DNA from: Bacillota bacterium
GTDB taxonomy: Bacteria > Armatimonadota > Hebobacteria > Hebobacterales > Hebobacteraceae
Direction: 5' to 3'
NCBI GenBank assembly: GCA_030668755.1
Contig: DAOVEW010000084.1
Location: forward strand, 1-6,027
Length of the DNA stretch: 6,027 bases
Shown: positions 1 to 5,820 of the stretch, one piece after another
Position numbering within the stretch: position 1 is the stretch's first letter
Layout of the letters: the number at the start of each line of letters is the position of its first letter
Program-made: the position numbers and the translations under genes
Notes under the pieces: generated by a model
Told to the model about the DNA's origin: nothing
What the model saw: only the letters and a program-made list of their open reading frames with translations
Database searches by the model: none

Positions 1-1
1 G

Positions 2-127
2 CGAATCGAGCTGCCGAAAGCGCTGGGCCGGCTGAGCTTTGACTGGCACACATCGGGGCTGCTCACAGTGCTCTGGCGCGACGTCATCGGCGCAGCAACG
101 ACAGGTTTGAGGGGCATCCGCGCCTGA
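2..127 (+). CDS. C-terminal end of an unrecognised protein (5' end outside window)
   Basis: An open frame runs from the left edge to a TGA at 125-127 and gives 41 residues, starting RIELPKALGRLSFDWHTSGL and ending in LRGIRA. The piece is well mixed in composition, with a short hydrophobic stretch (GLLTVLW) and a basic tail. I do not recognise the family, and the visible part has no catalytic motif. It is supported as a real gene end because the frame is open from the edge, because it stops just before a small hairpin, and because the next gene converges on it after only about 50 bases. It could still be a chance open frame, since 41 codons is short for GC-rich DNA. Confidence 0.4.
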   Translation, partial: RIELPKALGRLSFDWHTSGLLTVLWRDVIGAATTGLRGIRA

Positions 128-144
128 GCGACCGCCGGCAAGAC

Positions 145-159
145 TCCCCTCCGGGGGGA
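145..159. terminator. Small GC hairpin between convergent genes
   Basis: TCCCC (145-149) pairs with GGGGA (155-159) around a five-base loop. It sits in the roughly 50-base gap between the rightward gene ending at 127 and the leftward gene ending at 177, where a shared bidirectional terminator would be expected. No T-run follows on either strand and the stem is only 5 bp, so this is a weak call. Confidence 0.22.
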
Positions 160-176
160 CGGCCGCCGACCGCGCA

Positions 177-1190
177 CTAATCTCCGAAAGTCACTCCCAC
201 CTGAGTGGCGAATGTGAAGTCGTTGCGCTCCGTCCCGGGCGCGGGGCGGGAGTCGTAGGAGTTCACAATCCTCGAGGTCAAAGCGAGCCGTTCGCTGAGC
301 CGGTGCGTAAGCGCCAGCACGAACTCCGCGGTGTAGTCCCCCCATTCGTCCGTCGCCGCTAGCAGCGATAGGCTTTGTCGGAGCCCCGTCCCCTCGCCCA
401 GTTGACGCTGCCACGCCTCGCCAACGCGCAGCTTCGCGTCAGACTGCGTCTCGCCCGCCGCGAAGTCATCTCGAACATAGCTCGCGCCCAACTCCGCAGT
501 AAGCAGATGCCCCGGCCTGTCTATCAACGTGCGGCCGACGCCAGTGCCGAGCTCCAGCCGGGAGTCCATGCTCCGCACGCGATCGTAGCCCAGTCCCGCC
601 AGATAGTAGCGATAATCCCCGTCACCGGCGCGCCGGTCGTATTTGCCCTCCGCTCGCGCCCGATTTGCAGTATCCTCTCCCTCGCTGCTGCCCTTGGCGG
701 CGTCCAGCAGCACCGACAGCCGATAGCGGTCGGGATCGGTTTGCTCAGCAAAAGCGGTCAGCGTCCCCAGGTCTGTGTTACGATTTCCCGACGCATTGGC
801 CCAGCCGAAGTCCACGCGCCCCCGCCACCCGATCGGCTCCGGCGGAGGCGGCGCGATTGCCGCGACCTCGGCCAGCCCGACCTCGAGGTCCGGAAGTTCG
901 AGCACCTTGCGCCTGCTGCCATCCGCGAGCGCCACGGGCAGTGGCCGGTCGAGGATGACGCGCGCTACCTTGTCCCAGTCGAGGACGACCGCGCCCGCAT
1001 ACTCGGTCTCGAGCAGCAGCTCGCCACCGTCCATCGTCACCACCGTGCCGGTGAGCCAATCGCCGTTCGACATCACAACCACATCTGCGGCGGCCGGCAA
1101 CACCACAGCGGCCAGCGACACGAATACAGCCAACACCACAACTCGAAACTCCACTCTCCGGCTCTCCCTGCACAGGATCGAGCGCAACAT
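177..1190 (-). CDS. DUF481 family exported outer-membrane beta-barrel protein (YdiY-like)
   Basis: This is a predicted secreted protein of about 337 residues in the DUF481 family (the group that includes E. coli YdiY, 'salt-induced outer membrane protein'), thought to form an outer-membrane beta-barrel of unknown function. In the numbering from the ATG at 1190, a basic N-terminus leads into a hydrophobic core (VVVLAVFVSLAAVVL) and a signal-peptidase-like site LPAAA|DV near residue 35. Next comes the compact module typical of these proteins: SNGDWLTGTVV, then LLLETEYAGAVVLDWDKV. A proline linker (APPPPEP) follows, and then the barrel region from about residue 123: GWANASGNRNTD, repeated alternating strands such as YRYYLAGLGYDRV and LGTGVGR, and a C-terminal FATQVGVTFGD. 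An in-frame GTG at 1211 is a possible start seven codons earlier. Neither start has a well-spaced Shine-Dalgarno; I prefer the ATG because a purine-rich GGAAGTGAG lies upstream. The family call is from remembered sequence patterns. Confidence 0.82.
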   Translation of the reverse strand: MLRSILCRESRRVEFRVVVLAVFVSLAAVVLPAAADVVVMSNGDWLTGTVVTMDGGELLLETEYAGAVVLDWDKVARVILDRPLPVALADGSRRKVLELPDLEVGLAEVAAIAPPPPEPIGWRGRVDFGWANASGNRNTDLGTLTAFAEQTDPDRYRLSVLLDAAKGSSEGEDTANRARAEGKYDRRAGDGDYRYYLAGLGYDRVRSMDSRLELGTGVGRTLIDRPGHLLTAELGASYVRDDFAAGETQSDAKLRVGEAWQRQLGEGTGLRQSLSLLAATDEWGDYTAEFVLALTHRLSERLALTSRIVNSYDSRPAPGTERNDFTFATQVGVTFGD

Positions 1191-1272
1191 CGCCGGGAGT
1201 CTCACTTCCACGGAGCACAGAAAGCGCCTGCCGCGAACGGCAGTGTGCCGTAACTCTCAATACTGGGCGAAA

Positions 1273-1300
1273 TTGTAACTCCAAAGGTGAACAGTATAGG
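1273..1300 (+). promoter_or_regulatory. Possible sigma70-type promoter of the transposase fragment
   Basis: TTGTAA (1273-1278) and TATAGG (1295-1300) are separated by 16 bases. Each box matches the consensus at four of six positions. Transcription would begin about 10-15 bases before the strong GGAGG ribosome-binding site at 1311-1315. The placement is good but the boxes are imperfect. Confidence 0.25.
1293..1298 (-). promoter_or_regulatory. Possible outward-facing -10 box toward the DUF481 gene
   Basis: On the minus strand, positions 1298-1293 read TATACT, five of six matches to the -10 consensus and about 100 bases upstream of the DUF481 start. No acceptable -35 box lies 16-18 bases further upstream. 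If it is used, the DUF481 gene is transcribed from inside the insertion-sequence remnant. Confidence 0.15.
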
Positions 1301-1325
1301 AGAGTTCACTGGAGGAGAAAGAGGA

Positions 1326-1541
1326 ATGGCGTTTCTGAGGCAAGAGGCGAGGGTTGTAGAGCGGTTTCGCATCATCGAGGTGGCGAAGGCTGAGTCGGTG
1401 ACGGAGACGGCGAGGCGGTTTCGGTGTTCTCGCACGACGGTGTACAAGCTGCTTTCCCGCTACCGGCAAGGCGGGCTGAGGGCGCTGATGTTGGCCCCCC
1501 TACCGCTCCGCTGCTCAAGGCCTTGCCCCCGTCTCCCATAA
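1326..1541 (+). pseudogene. Truncated IS481-like transposase, helix-turn-helix N-terminus only
   Basis: From the ATG at 1326 the frame encodes about 55 residues that look like the DNA-binding N-terminus of an IS481-type (rve integrase-core) transposase. RFRIIEVAKAESVTETARRF forms the first helices, CSRTTVYKLLSRYRQGGL the turn and recognition helix, and then RALM. In intact relatives this is followed by a linker and a DDE catalytic core. Here, from about 1490, the frame turns into LAPLPLRCSRPCPRLP and stops at TAA 1539-1541, so the catalytic domain is absent. Translation signals are intact: GGAGG at 1311-1315 with ten bases to the ATG. The frame is also open upstream to 1287, but the ATG at 1326 fits both the ribosome-binding site and the start of homology. 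It cannot transpose; a stray HTH peptide binding the element's own end is conceivable. An ordinary small HTH regulator is the alternative, but the unrelated tail argues against it. Confidence 0.62.
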
Positions 1542-1651
1542 TCGGACCAGGAATGTCCCTCCTACGAGCGGCAATTGCCTTCGGCAACCAAGAGAAAACG
1601 GTCACACCCGTCCAACTCTTACGAGCGATTGACAGAGGTGCCTTGATCTGA
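1494..1651 (+). other. Unassigned reading-frame tail after the transposase break
   Basis: Downstream of the break a different + frame (starts at positions equal to 2 modulo 3) stays open to a TGA at 1649-1651. It gives a protein-like C-terminus that includes LLRAAIAFGNQEKTVTPVQL and then LRAIDRGALI. It has no start codon with a ribosome-binding site of its own, because the open frame runs back through the transposase region. It may be the 3' end of another broken gene or of the same element after a deletion. I cannot assign a family, and chance is a real possibility at about 50 codons. Confidence 0.2.
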
Positions 1652-1657
1652 TACGGT
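1629..1657 (+). promoter_or_regulatory. Candidate promoter for the beta-helix protein gene
   Basis: A perfect -35 box TTGACA (1629-1634) is followed, after exactly 17 bases, by TACGGT (1652-1657), which keeps the first two and the last bases of the -10 consensus. Transcription would start near 1664 and leave a leader of roughly 165 bases before the ATG at 1831. Two small inverted repeats lie in that leader: CTCGC/GCGAG near 1758-1775 and GCCAG/CTGGC at 1789-1802. The -10 box is weak, so this is a moderate-to-low call. Confidence 0.3.
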
Positions 1658-1830
1658 GGCCTATGCCTAGCAAGCGTGAGTACTGAGCTGTACACTGGAC
1701 GGCGAGGCAGACGACCAGGGGGGAGGTGAGGATATCGGTTCTGGAGTCGGGGCCGCTCCTCGCTGAAGTGGCGAGTGTTTGTCAAGAGGCCAGGCATCTG
1801 GCTAAGCACACGAATCGGAGGGGGCACCCC

Positions 1831-4218
1831 ATGTCTGACAGAGCTTTCTGGATGTCGAAGCTTGGACTGTGCATTGTCGTGGCGGTGGTGTATTGTGTGG
1901 TTCTGACAGCCTCGGCCCACGCCCAGACCACCGTCTTCTCGGACGACTTCGAGGACGCGTTCACAGGCTGGACCGAAGGCGGCACACCCGACTGGTACAC
2001 TGGAACTCCGAAGAACGGGACCCACAGCATCCAACTGCGCAAGGCTGAGAGCATCGAGCGCACCATCTCCATGGTGGGCTACGAGAGCATCAGCGTGTCG
2101 TTCTACATGGGCGCGCACAGCCTCGACAACGCCAACGAGAACGTAGAGGCCCACTGGTACGATGGGAGCGGGTGGAGCTTGCTGAAGCGGATCAACAACG
2201 GCGATCCCGAGGAGGACAAGCAGCTTCACTACTTCGAGTACTCGCTGCCCTCGGAGGCCGACGAGAACCAGGACTTCGCGCTCCGGTTCAAGATCAACGG
2301 CAGCGGAAACTACGACTTCGGCTACGTGGACGACGTGATCGTCGAGGGTACGTCCACCGGCGGCGCGCCCTCCGAGGTGGTCGTCTACCCGAACGCGTGG
2401 CAGACTTACACCAATGCCCAAGTCACCATTGTGTCCGGCAGTATTGCAGATGTCCACGACGAGGACGATGTGTATTGGGTTGCCCAGTGCAACACCAGCA
2501 ACCAGGACTACTCGATGGAGTACACGTGGAACACGAGCTACACCCCCGAGGACGTGACCAAGATCACCGTCGAGTACCAGGGTCACTGTACGAGAAGCGA
2601 CACTCCGGCCTATATGTCGCACATGATGCACTCGAACGGCAGCGACTGGACTCAGATCAAGAGCTGGGGCACCTGGTCCACTTCAGACCAGTGGTTCACC
2701 TGGGAGACCACCGACGTCTCGACGTACATGCAGAGCGACGGCACCATGGCGGTGAACTGGTGTGGCTGCTCCCAGAACAGCAACAACTACAGCCAGTACA
2801 CCGACGTGATGCGGATTAGGCTGGAGTTGGTTGGCGGAGGGCCAGAGCCGCCGGTGGCCGACTTCTCCGGCTCGCCGACGAGCGGTGTTGCCCCGCTGAC
2901 CGTCAACTTCAGCGACCTGTCCACAAACAGCCCGACCTCGTGGGATTGGACGTTCGGCGACGGCGGCAGCTCGACCGCGCAGAACCCGAGCCACCAGTAC
3001 ACGGACGCTGGTGACTACACTGTCAGCCTTACGGCGACCAACGCGGCCGGGCAAGACACCGAGACCAAGACCAGTTACATCTCGGTCACCACGGGCAACA
3101 CAGTATACGTGGACACCGTAAGCGAGCTGGTGGCGGCGGTCAATGATGCGGAGACCGGAGACACCATCATGGTGGCGGACGGCACGTATCAGCTTTCCAA
3201 CTTCCTGTTCCTGCAGGGCACGACAGATGTGACGCTTCGCGGCGAGTCCGGCGATCCGTCACTGGTGGTGCTGCGCGGACAGGGATGGGACAGCATGGAT
3301 GAACTGGACGACATCCTGCGCCTCCACGGCTGCACCAACACTACCATCGCCTACCTCACCTTCGAGGAAGCCCACGCCTATGGTATCAAGCTTGAGGACA
3401 CACTTTACCAGGGGCAAGGGCTGACTAACACTAACATCCACCACTGTAACTTCTACAACATCGGCACCCGCATGATCAAGGGCACGGCCGGCGATCTCAG
3501 CTCGAAGGTCGACACCGGCAGCATTCGGCACTGCCACTTCGAGAACACCAAGATCCCACCTACCAACTGGTACGACGGCGGAGATTACATCACCGCCATT
3601 GACTGCATGATACTCAAGGACTGGGTGATCGCGGACAACTACTTCAAGAACATCCGCGGCGCACACGGATGGGCGCGCGGCGCGATCTTCGTCTGGGTGG
3701 AGTGCGAGAACGTGATCTCAGAGCGTAACACGATCGTCAACTGCGACCGCTCCATCTGCTACGGCAACCCGTCCTACTCGTCTCAGAACCCCACGCAGCC
3801 CCACAACACCGGGGGCATTATCCGCAACAACTTCATCGTGGTCGGCGCAGACACCGGCATGGAGATCTGCTGGGCCGATGGCGTCAAGGTCTACCACAAC
3901 ACCGTCCTGACGGACGACCCAGAGAACGGGAACGCCATTCACCACTTCTGGGAGGAGCTCAACGTTCACATCGCCAGCAACATCGTCCGCGGACGCATCT
4001 ACGGGGACGAGCAGGGTGTAACGGTGGAGAACAACCTGACCAGCGGCATCCAGGACTCCTGGTTCGTGGACGTGGACACGGGAGACCTCCATCTGACGGC
4101 TAGTGCGACACCCGCCATTGACGAGGTGGACCGCCTCGCCGACTGCACCACCGACTTCGACGAAGAAGTGCGGCCGAGCGCTTCGGGGATGACCGACATT
4201 GGCGCGGACGAGTATTGA
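1831..4218 (+). CDS. Secreted modular protein: two beta-sandwich modules, PKD domain, right-handed beta-helix, DIGADEY C-terminus
   Basis: This is a 795-residue exported protein. Residues 1-31 are a signal peptide (hydrophobic core about 11-27, likely cleavage AHA|QTT). Residues 35-173 form a jelly-roll-like module opening FSDDFEDAFTGW and closing FGYVDDVIVEG, as in MAM-like or carbohydrate-binding modules. Residues 181-334 form a second beta-rich module with four cysteines (220, 253, 311, 313). Residues 341-420 are a PKD domain (VADFSGSPTSGVAPLTVNFS, then WDWTFGDG at 371-378 and YTDAGDYTVSLTATN). From about 424 to 745 is a right-handed parallel beta-helix (ADGTYQL, VTLRG, then repeated N/H/C-containing rungs such as TNIHHCNFYNIGTRMI), the fold of pectate lyases, chondroitinase B and NosD-like proteins. 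The tail (DFDEEVRP, then DIGADEY at the last residues) matches what is often called a choice-of-anchor Q domain. The likely role is binding or cleaving a polysaccharide at the cell surface; no catalytic residues can be assigned by eye. The start at 1831 follows GGAGG (1817-1821) by nine bases; the in-frame GTG at 1726 would bury the signal peptide. Confidence 0.88.
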   Translation: MSDRAFWMSKLGLCIVVAVVYCVVLTASAHAQTTVFSDDFEDAFTGWTEGGTPDWYTGTPKNGTHSIQLRKAESIERTISMVGYESISVSFYMGAHSLDNANENVEAHWYDGSGWSLLKRINNGDPEEDKQLHYFEYSLPSEADENQDFALRFKINGSGNYDFGYVDDVIVEGTSTGGAPSEVVVYPNAWQTYTNAQVTIVSGSIADVHDEDDVYWVAQCNTSNQDYSMEYTWNTSYTPEDVTKITVEYQGHCTRSDTPAYMSHMMHSNGSDWTQIKSWGTWSTSDQWFTWETTDVSTYMQSDGTMAVNWCGCSQNSNNYSQYTDVMRIRLELVGGGPEPPVADFSGSPTSGVAPLTVNFSDLSTNSPTSWDWTFGDGGSSTAQNPSHQYTDAGDYTVSLTATNAAGQDTETKTSYISVTTGNTVYVDTVSELVAAVNDAETGDTIMVADGTYQLSNFLFLQGTTDVTLRGESGDPSLVVLRGQGWDSMDELDDILRLHGCTNTTIAYLTFEEAHAYGIKLEDTLYQGQGLTNTNIHHCNFYNIGTRMIKGTAGDLSSKVDTGSIRHCHFENTKIPPTNWYDGGDYITAIDCMILKDWVIADNYFKNIRGAHGWARGAIFVWVECENVISERNTIVNCDRSICYGNPSYSSQNPTQPHNTGGIIRNNFIVVGADTGMEICWADGVKVYHNTVLTDDPENGNAIHHFWEELNVHIASNIVRGRIYGDEQGVTVENNLTSGIQDSWFVDVDTGDLHLTASATPAIDEVDRLADCTTDFDEEVRPSASGMTDIGADEY

Positions 4219-4231
4219 GCATAGCTAGCGC

Positions 4232-4261
4232 GCGGCTGCGGCGAGTCATCGCCGCAGCCGC
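4232..4261 (+). terminator. Perfect 13-bp GC-rich hairpin after the beta-helix gene
   Basis: GCGGCTGCGGCGA (4232-4244) pairs perfectly with TCGCCGCAGCCGC (4249-4261) around the tetraloop GTCA. It begins 14 bases after the TGA stop, as an intrinsic terminator would. No T-run follows (the next bases are CGCACCGACG), so it may act as an mRNA 3'-end stabiliser or a U-less terminator. It separates the beta-helix gene from the downstream hydrolase gene. Confidence 0.6.
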
Positions 4262-4596
4262 CGCACCGACGCCAGCATCTCACCTCACCCCGGCGACGGG
4301 CGTTCCCCCCATCTGCCGCTCGACATTCGGCGCGTGCTGATAGATGGCCAACACCAGACCACGGCGCCCATCCTGAACGAGCAGCCCACATCTCGGGTAC
4401 ATGCGACAGGAAATACGCAGGAATACGTGCCAGCACATGGTGGGAGGATGCCCCAGGGGAGACCCGAAGTCAACCTCCTGCAGACAGGGCCGCCGTGAGG
4501 GAGTCCACACCAGGGAATCCCCACCCAGGAACTGAACCAGAAGGCAGCCCACGCAGACATGAATTGAGTGAGTCTGAGCGTGAGGAAGGAGCGGCA
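4262..4596. other. Intergenic region upstream of the hydrolase gene
   Basis: About 335 bases without a convincing gene. The minus strand has open frames here, but they lack good start signals and recognisable motifs. I see the tandem repeat at 4408-4428, a run of C-rich and G-rich blocks (for example CCCCAGGGG near 4451), and the ribosome-binding site of the next gene. No promoter with both boxes is visible, although one is expected because the upstream hairpin should isolate the hydrolase gene. Confidence 0.5.
4408..4428. repeat. Short tandem repeat, two near-identical units
   Basis: CAGGAAATACG (4408-4418) is followed directly by CAGGAATACG (4419-4428); the second unit lacks one A. It lies about 170 bases upstream of the hydrolase start, in non-coding DNA. 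It could be a paired protein-binding site or a slippage duplication. Two copies are too few to decide. Confidence 0.4.
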
Positions 4597-5550
4597 ATGG
4601 GAATCGTGCGAGTTGCTCTGCTGCAGATGGCGTCCTCCGGCAAAGACCAGGACGCGAACCGAGTCAAAGGTGAGGAATTTTGCCGCCGCGCCGCGGCAAT
4701 GGGAGCTGACATCGCGCTGTTCCCCGAGATGTGGAACATCGGCTACACCTTCTTCGATCCGAAGCGACCGGACGAACGGGACCAGTGGGCGGTCCAGGCG
4801 GTCGGCGAGGACGGTCCCTTCGTCGCTCACTTCCGCGATCTCGCCAAAGAGCTGCGCATCGCGATAGCCATCACTTACCTCCAGAAGTGGCCCGGATCGC
4901 CCAGGAACGTGGTGTCCCTCATTGATCGCCGCGGGAACCTGTTGCTGACCTATGCCAAAGTACACACCTGCGACTTCGATGTGGAGTCCGCGCTCACACC
5001 GGGAGATGACTTCGCAGTGGCAGAGCTGGACACCCGGGAGGAGCGCCTCCAGATCGGGCTCATGATCTGCTATGATCGGGAGCATCCTGAGAGCGCGCGC
5101 ATCCTCATGCTCAAGGGCGCCGAGATCATCCTGACCCCCAATGCCTGCGAGCTGGAGGCAAACCGCATTGGCCAATTCCGGGCGCGCGCCTTCGAGAACA
5201 TGGTCGGAGTCGCGATGGCGAACTACGCGGCCCCGAAGGACAACGGCCACTCCGTGGCCTTCAGCCCGGTCGCGTTCGCTGGGGAGGACGGGCCGTCGCG
5301 CAACACCCTCATCATCGAAGCGGGAGAGGCCGAGGGCGTCTACCTGGCGACCTTCGACATGGACGAGATCCGGGCCTACCGCGAACGAGAAGCCTGGGGC
5401 AACGCCTTCCGAAAGCCCAGGTCCTACGGCATGCTGACACACCTGGACGTCCGGCCTCCCTTCGTACGGCCAAGCGCGAGGAGACAGGGAGACTATAACT
5501 TGCTCGACACTCCTCAGACCAGGCCAAGCAAACTCACTCAATCACTGTAG
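4597..5550 (+). CDS. Carbon-nitrogen hydrolase (nitrilase superfamily amidase)
   Basis: This is a 317-residue cytoplasmic enzyme of the nitrilase/carbon-nitrogen hydrolase superfamily, which cleaves amide, carbamoyl or nitrile bonds through a Cys thiol. The triad is complete: Glu44 in LFPEMWNIGY, Lys121 in YAKVHTCDFD and Cys158 in GLMICYDREHPESAR. Other family landmarks are the N-terminal VRVALLQMAS strand, LKGAEIILTPNACE (173-185) and RAFENMVGVAMANY (197-210). The C-terminal part, YREREAWGNAFRKPRSY, is shared with N-carbamoyl-amino-acid/N-carbamoylputrescine amidase-like members. The length is normal, with a roughly 25-residue polar tail after RPPFV. There is no signal peptide. The substrate cannot be read from the sequence; an amidase or N-carbamoylase is likelier than a true nitrilase, from family resemblance alone. 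The ATG at 4597 is preceded by AAGGAG (4586-4591) five bases away and starts the homology; the frame is open upstream to 4495, but that extension is low-complexity and polar. It stands alone as a transcription unit, with no pathway partner in the window. Confidence 0.92.
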   Translation: MGIVRVALLQMASSGKDQDANRVKGEEFCRRAAAMGADIALFPEMWNIGYTFFDPKRPDERDQWAVQAVGEDGPFVAHFRDLAKELRIAIAITYLQKWPGSPRNVVSLIDRRGNLLLTYAKVHTCDFDVESALTPGDDFAVAELDTREERLQIGLMICYDREHPESARILMLKGAEIILTPNACELEANRIGQFRARAFENMVGVAMANYAAPKDNGHSVAFSPVAFAGEDGPSRNTLIIEAGEAEGVYLATFDMDEIRAYREREAWGNAFRKPRSYGMLTHLDVRPPFVRPSARRQGDYNLLDTPQTRPSKLTQSL

Positions 5551-5561
5551 GAACGATCGCG

Positions 5562-5590
5562 CCTTGCCACGGCAAGGGCCTAACCGGCCC
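5562..5590 (+). terminator. Short hairpins just after the hydrolase gene
   Basis: CCTTGC (5562-5567) pairs with GCAAGG (5572-5577) around CACG, starting 12 bases after the TAG stop. A second, overlapping stem, GGGCC (5576-5580) with GGCCC (5586-5590), follows at once. Neither has a T-run. The location fits a transcript end; the stems are short, so the call is modest. Confidence 0.35.
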
Positions 5591-5733
5591 CTGACCAGCG
5601 GAGCACATTTTGCCTCCACTAATCCCCGTCACTTCCATCACCTGGCCTACCTCCGGCACATGGTGGAAGGCATCAAAGTCCTCGGCTGCACCTTCGTCAC
5701 CTCTCTCCAGACCTCCAATAGCCCTCTCATTCA

Positions 5734-5760
5734 TGTCGCTCTGGGCGAGGCGAAGAATCT
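5734..5760 (+). repeat. Degenerate copy of a widespread bacterial interspersed repeat (GCGAAGAATCT type)
   Basis: The 27 bases end in GCGAAGAATCT and match, at 23 of 27 positions, a repeat I remember from many bacterial intergenic regions, whose core is TTCTGAGCGAAGCGAAGAAT. Here the changes are A/T to G/C. Read as protein these repeats give the familiar spurious peptides 'GEAKNL' on one strand and 'ILRLAQSD' on the other, and both appear here (5740-5770). Usually two arms face each other as a palindrome; only one arm is evident here. The match is from memory, not from a search. Confidence 0.45.
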
Positions 5761-5778
5761 GTGTGACGCGGTCGTTCT

Positions 5779-5808
5779 CTGCCAAACTATCCTTTGCTTA
5801 TTTGGCAG
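5779..5808. repeat. 8-bp perfect inverted repeat with AT-rich loop
   Basis: CTGCCAAA (5779-5786) is the exact reverse complement of TTTGGCAG (5801-5808), with 14 bases between them that are AT-richer than the surroundings. It starts 18 bases after the interspersed-repeat half-site. It could be a regulator-binding dyad, a transcript hairpin or part of a larger repeat unit. Confidence 0.45.
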
Positions 5809-5820
5809 TCGTTTCCCTCA

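Larger units (their letters stand above)
1244..1493 (+). mobile_element. Left-end remnant of an IS481-like insertion sequence
   Basis: A truncated transposase N-terminus (1326 to about 1490) is preceded by about 80 bases that could be an IS left end. They begin TGTGCCGTAACTC at 1244 and contain GTAACTC twice, at 1250-1256 and 1275-1281, in direct orientation 25 bases apart. Terminal TGT is usual for IS481-family ends, and repeats near the end are common transposase-binding sites. No matching right end (a reverse complement of the 1244 region) is visible downstream, which fits a deletion that removed the rest of the element. The transposase part is clear; the exact left boundary is inference. 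Confidence 0.38.

Noticed and set aside
375..1253. A 292-codon open frame on the plus strand across the DUF481 gene
   Set aside because: It is opposite a gene with clear signal peptide and family motifs; its arginine/histidine-rich composition is typical of a GC-rich shadow frame.
1540..1651. Resemblance of AFGNQEKTVTPVQL to the FG-x-x-x-SVTPLQL motif of class B penicillin-binding proteins
   Set aside because: It is only a short local similarity without the neighbouring KTG or YAAIANGG motifs, and it lies in a frame with no gene around it; probably coincidence.
1726..1830. In-frame GTG start that would extend the secreted protein by 35 residues
   Set aside because: It would place the signal peptide internally, whereas the ATG at 1831 has GGAGG at ideal spacing.
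1372..2631. A 419-codon open frame on the minus strand
   Set aside because: It is the antisense shadow of the transposase fragment and the secreted protein gene, with valine/arginine/histidine-rich composition and no recognisable domain.
4495..4596. In-frame upstream start that would extend the hydrolase by 34 residues
   Set aside because: The extension is polar and low-complexity and lies outside the family's usual N-terminus; the ATG at 4597 has its own AAGGAG.
4280..4597. Minus-strand frame of 105 codons in the gap before the hydrolase
   Set aside because: It begins at a TTG inside the hydrolase's start region, has no ribosome-binding site and no motif I recognise. Parts (VQDGRRGLVLAIYQHAP) look protein-like, so a gene remnant cannot be excluded.
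5534..5785. Minus-strand frame of 83 codons after the hydrolase
   Set aside because: It starts at a TTG, overlaps the end of the hydrolase gene, and its first residues (ILRLAQSD) are the typical antisense reading of the interspersed repeat. No ribosome-binding site is visible.
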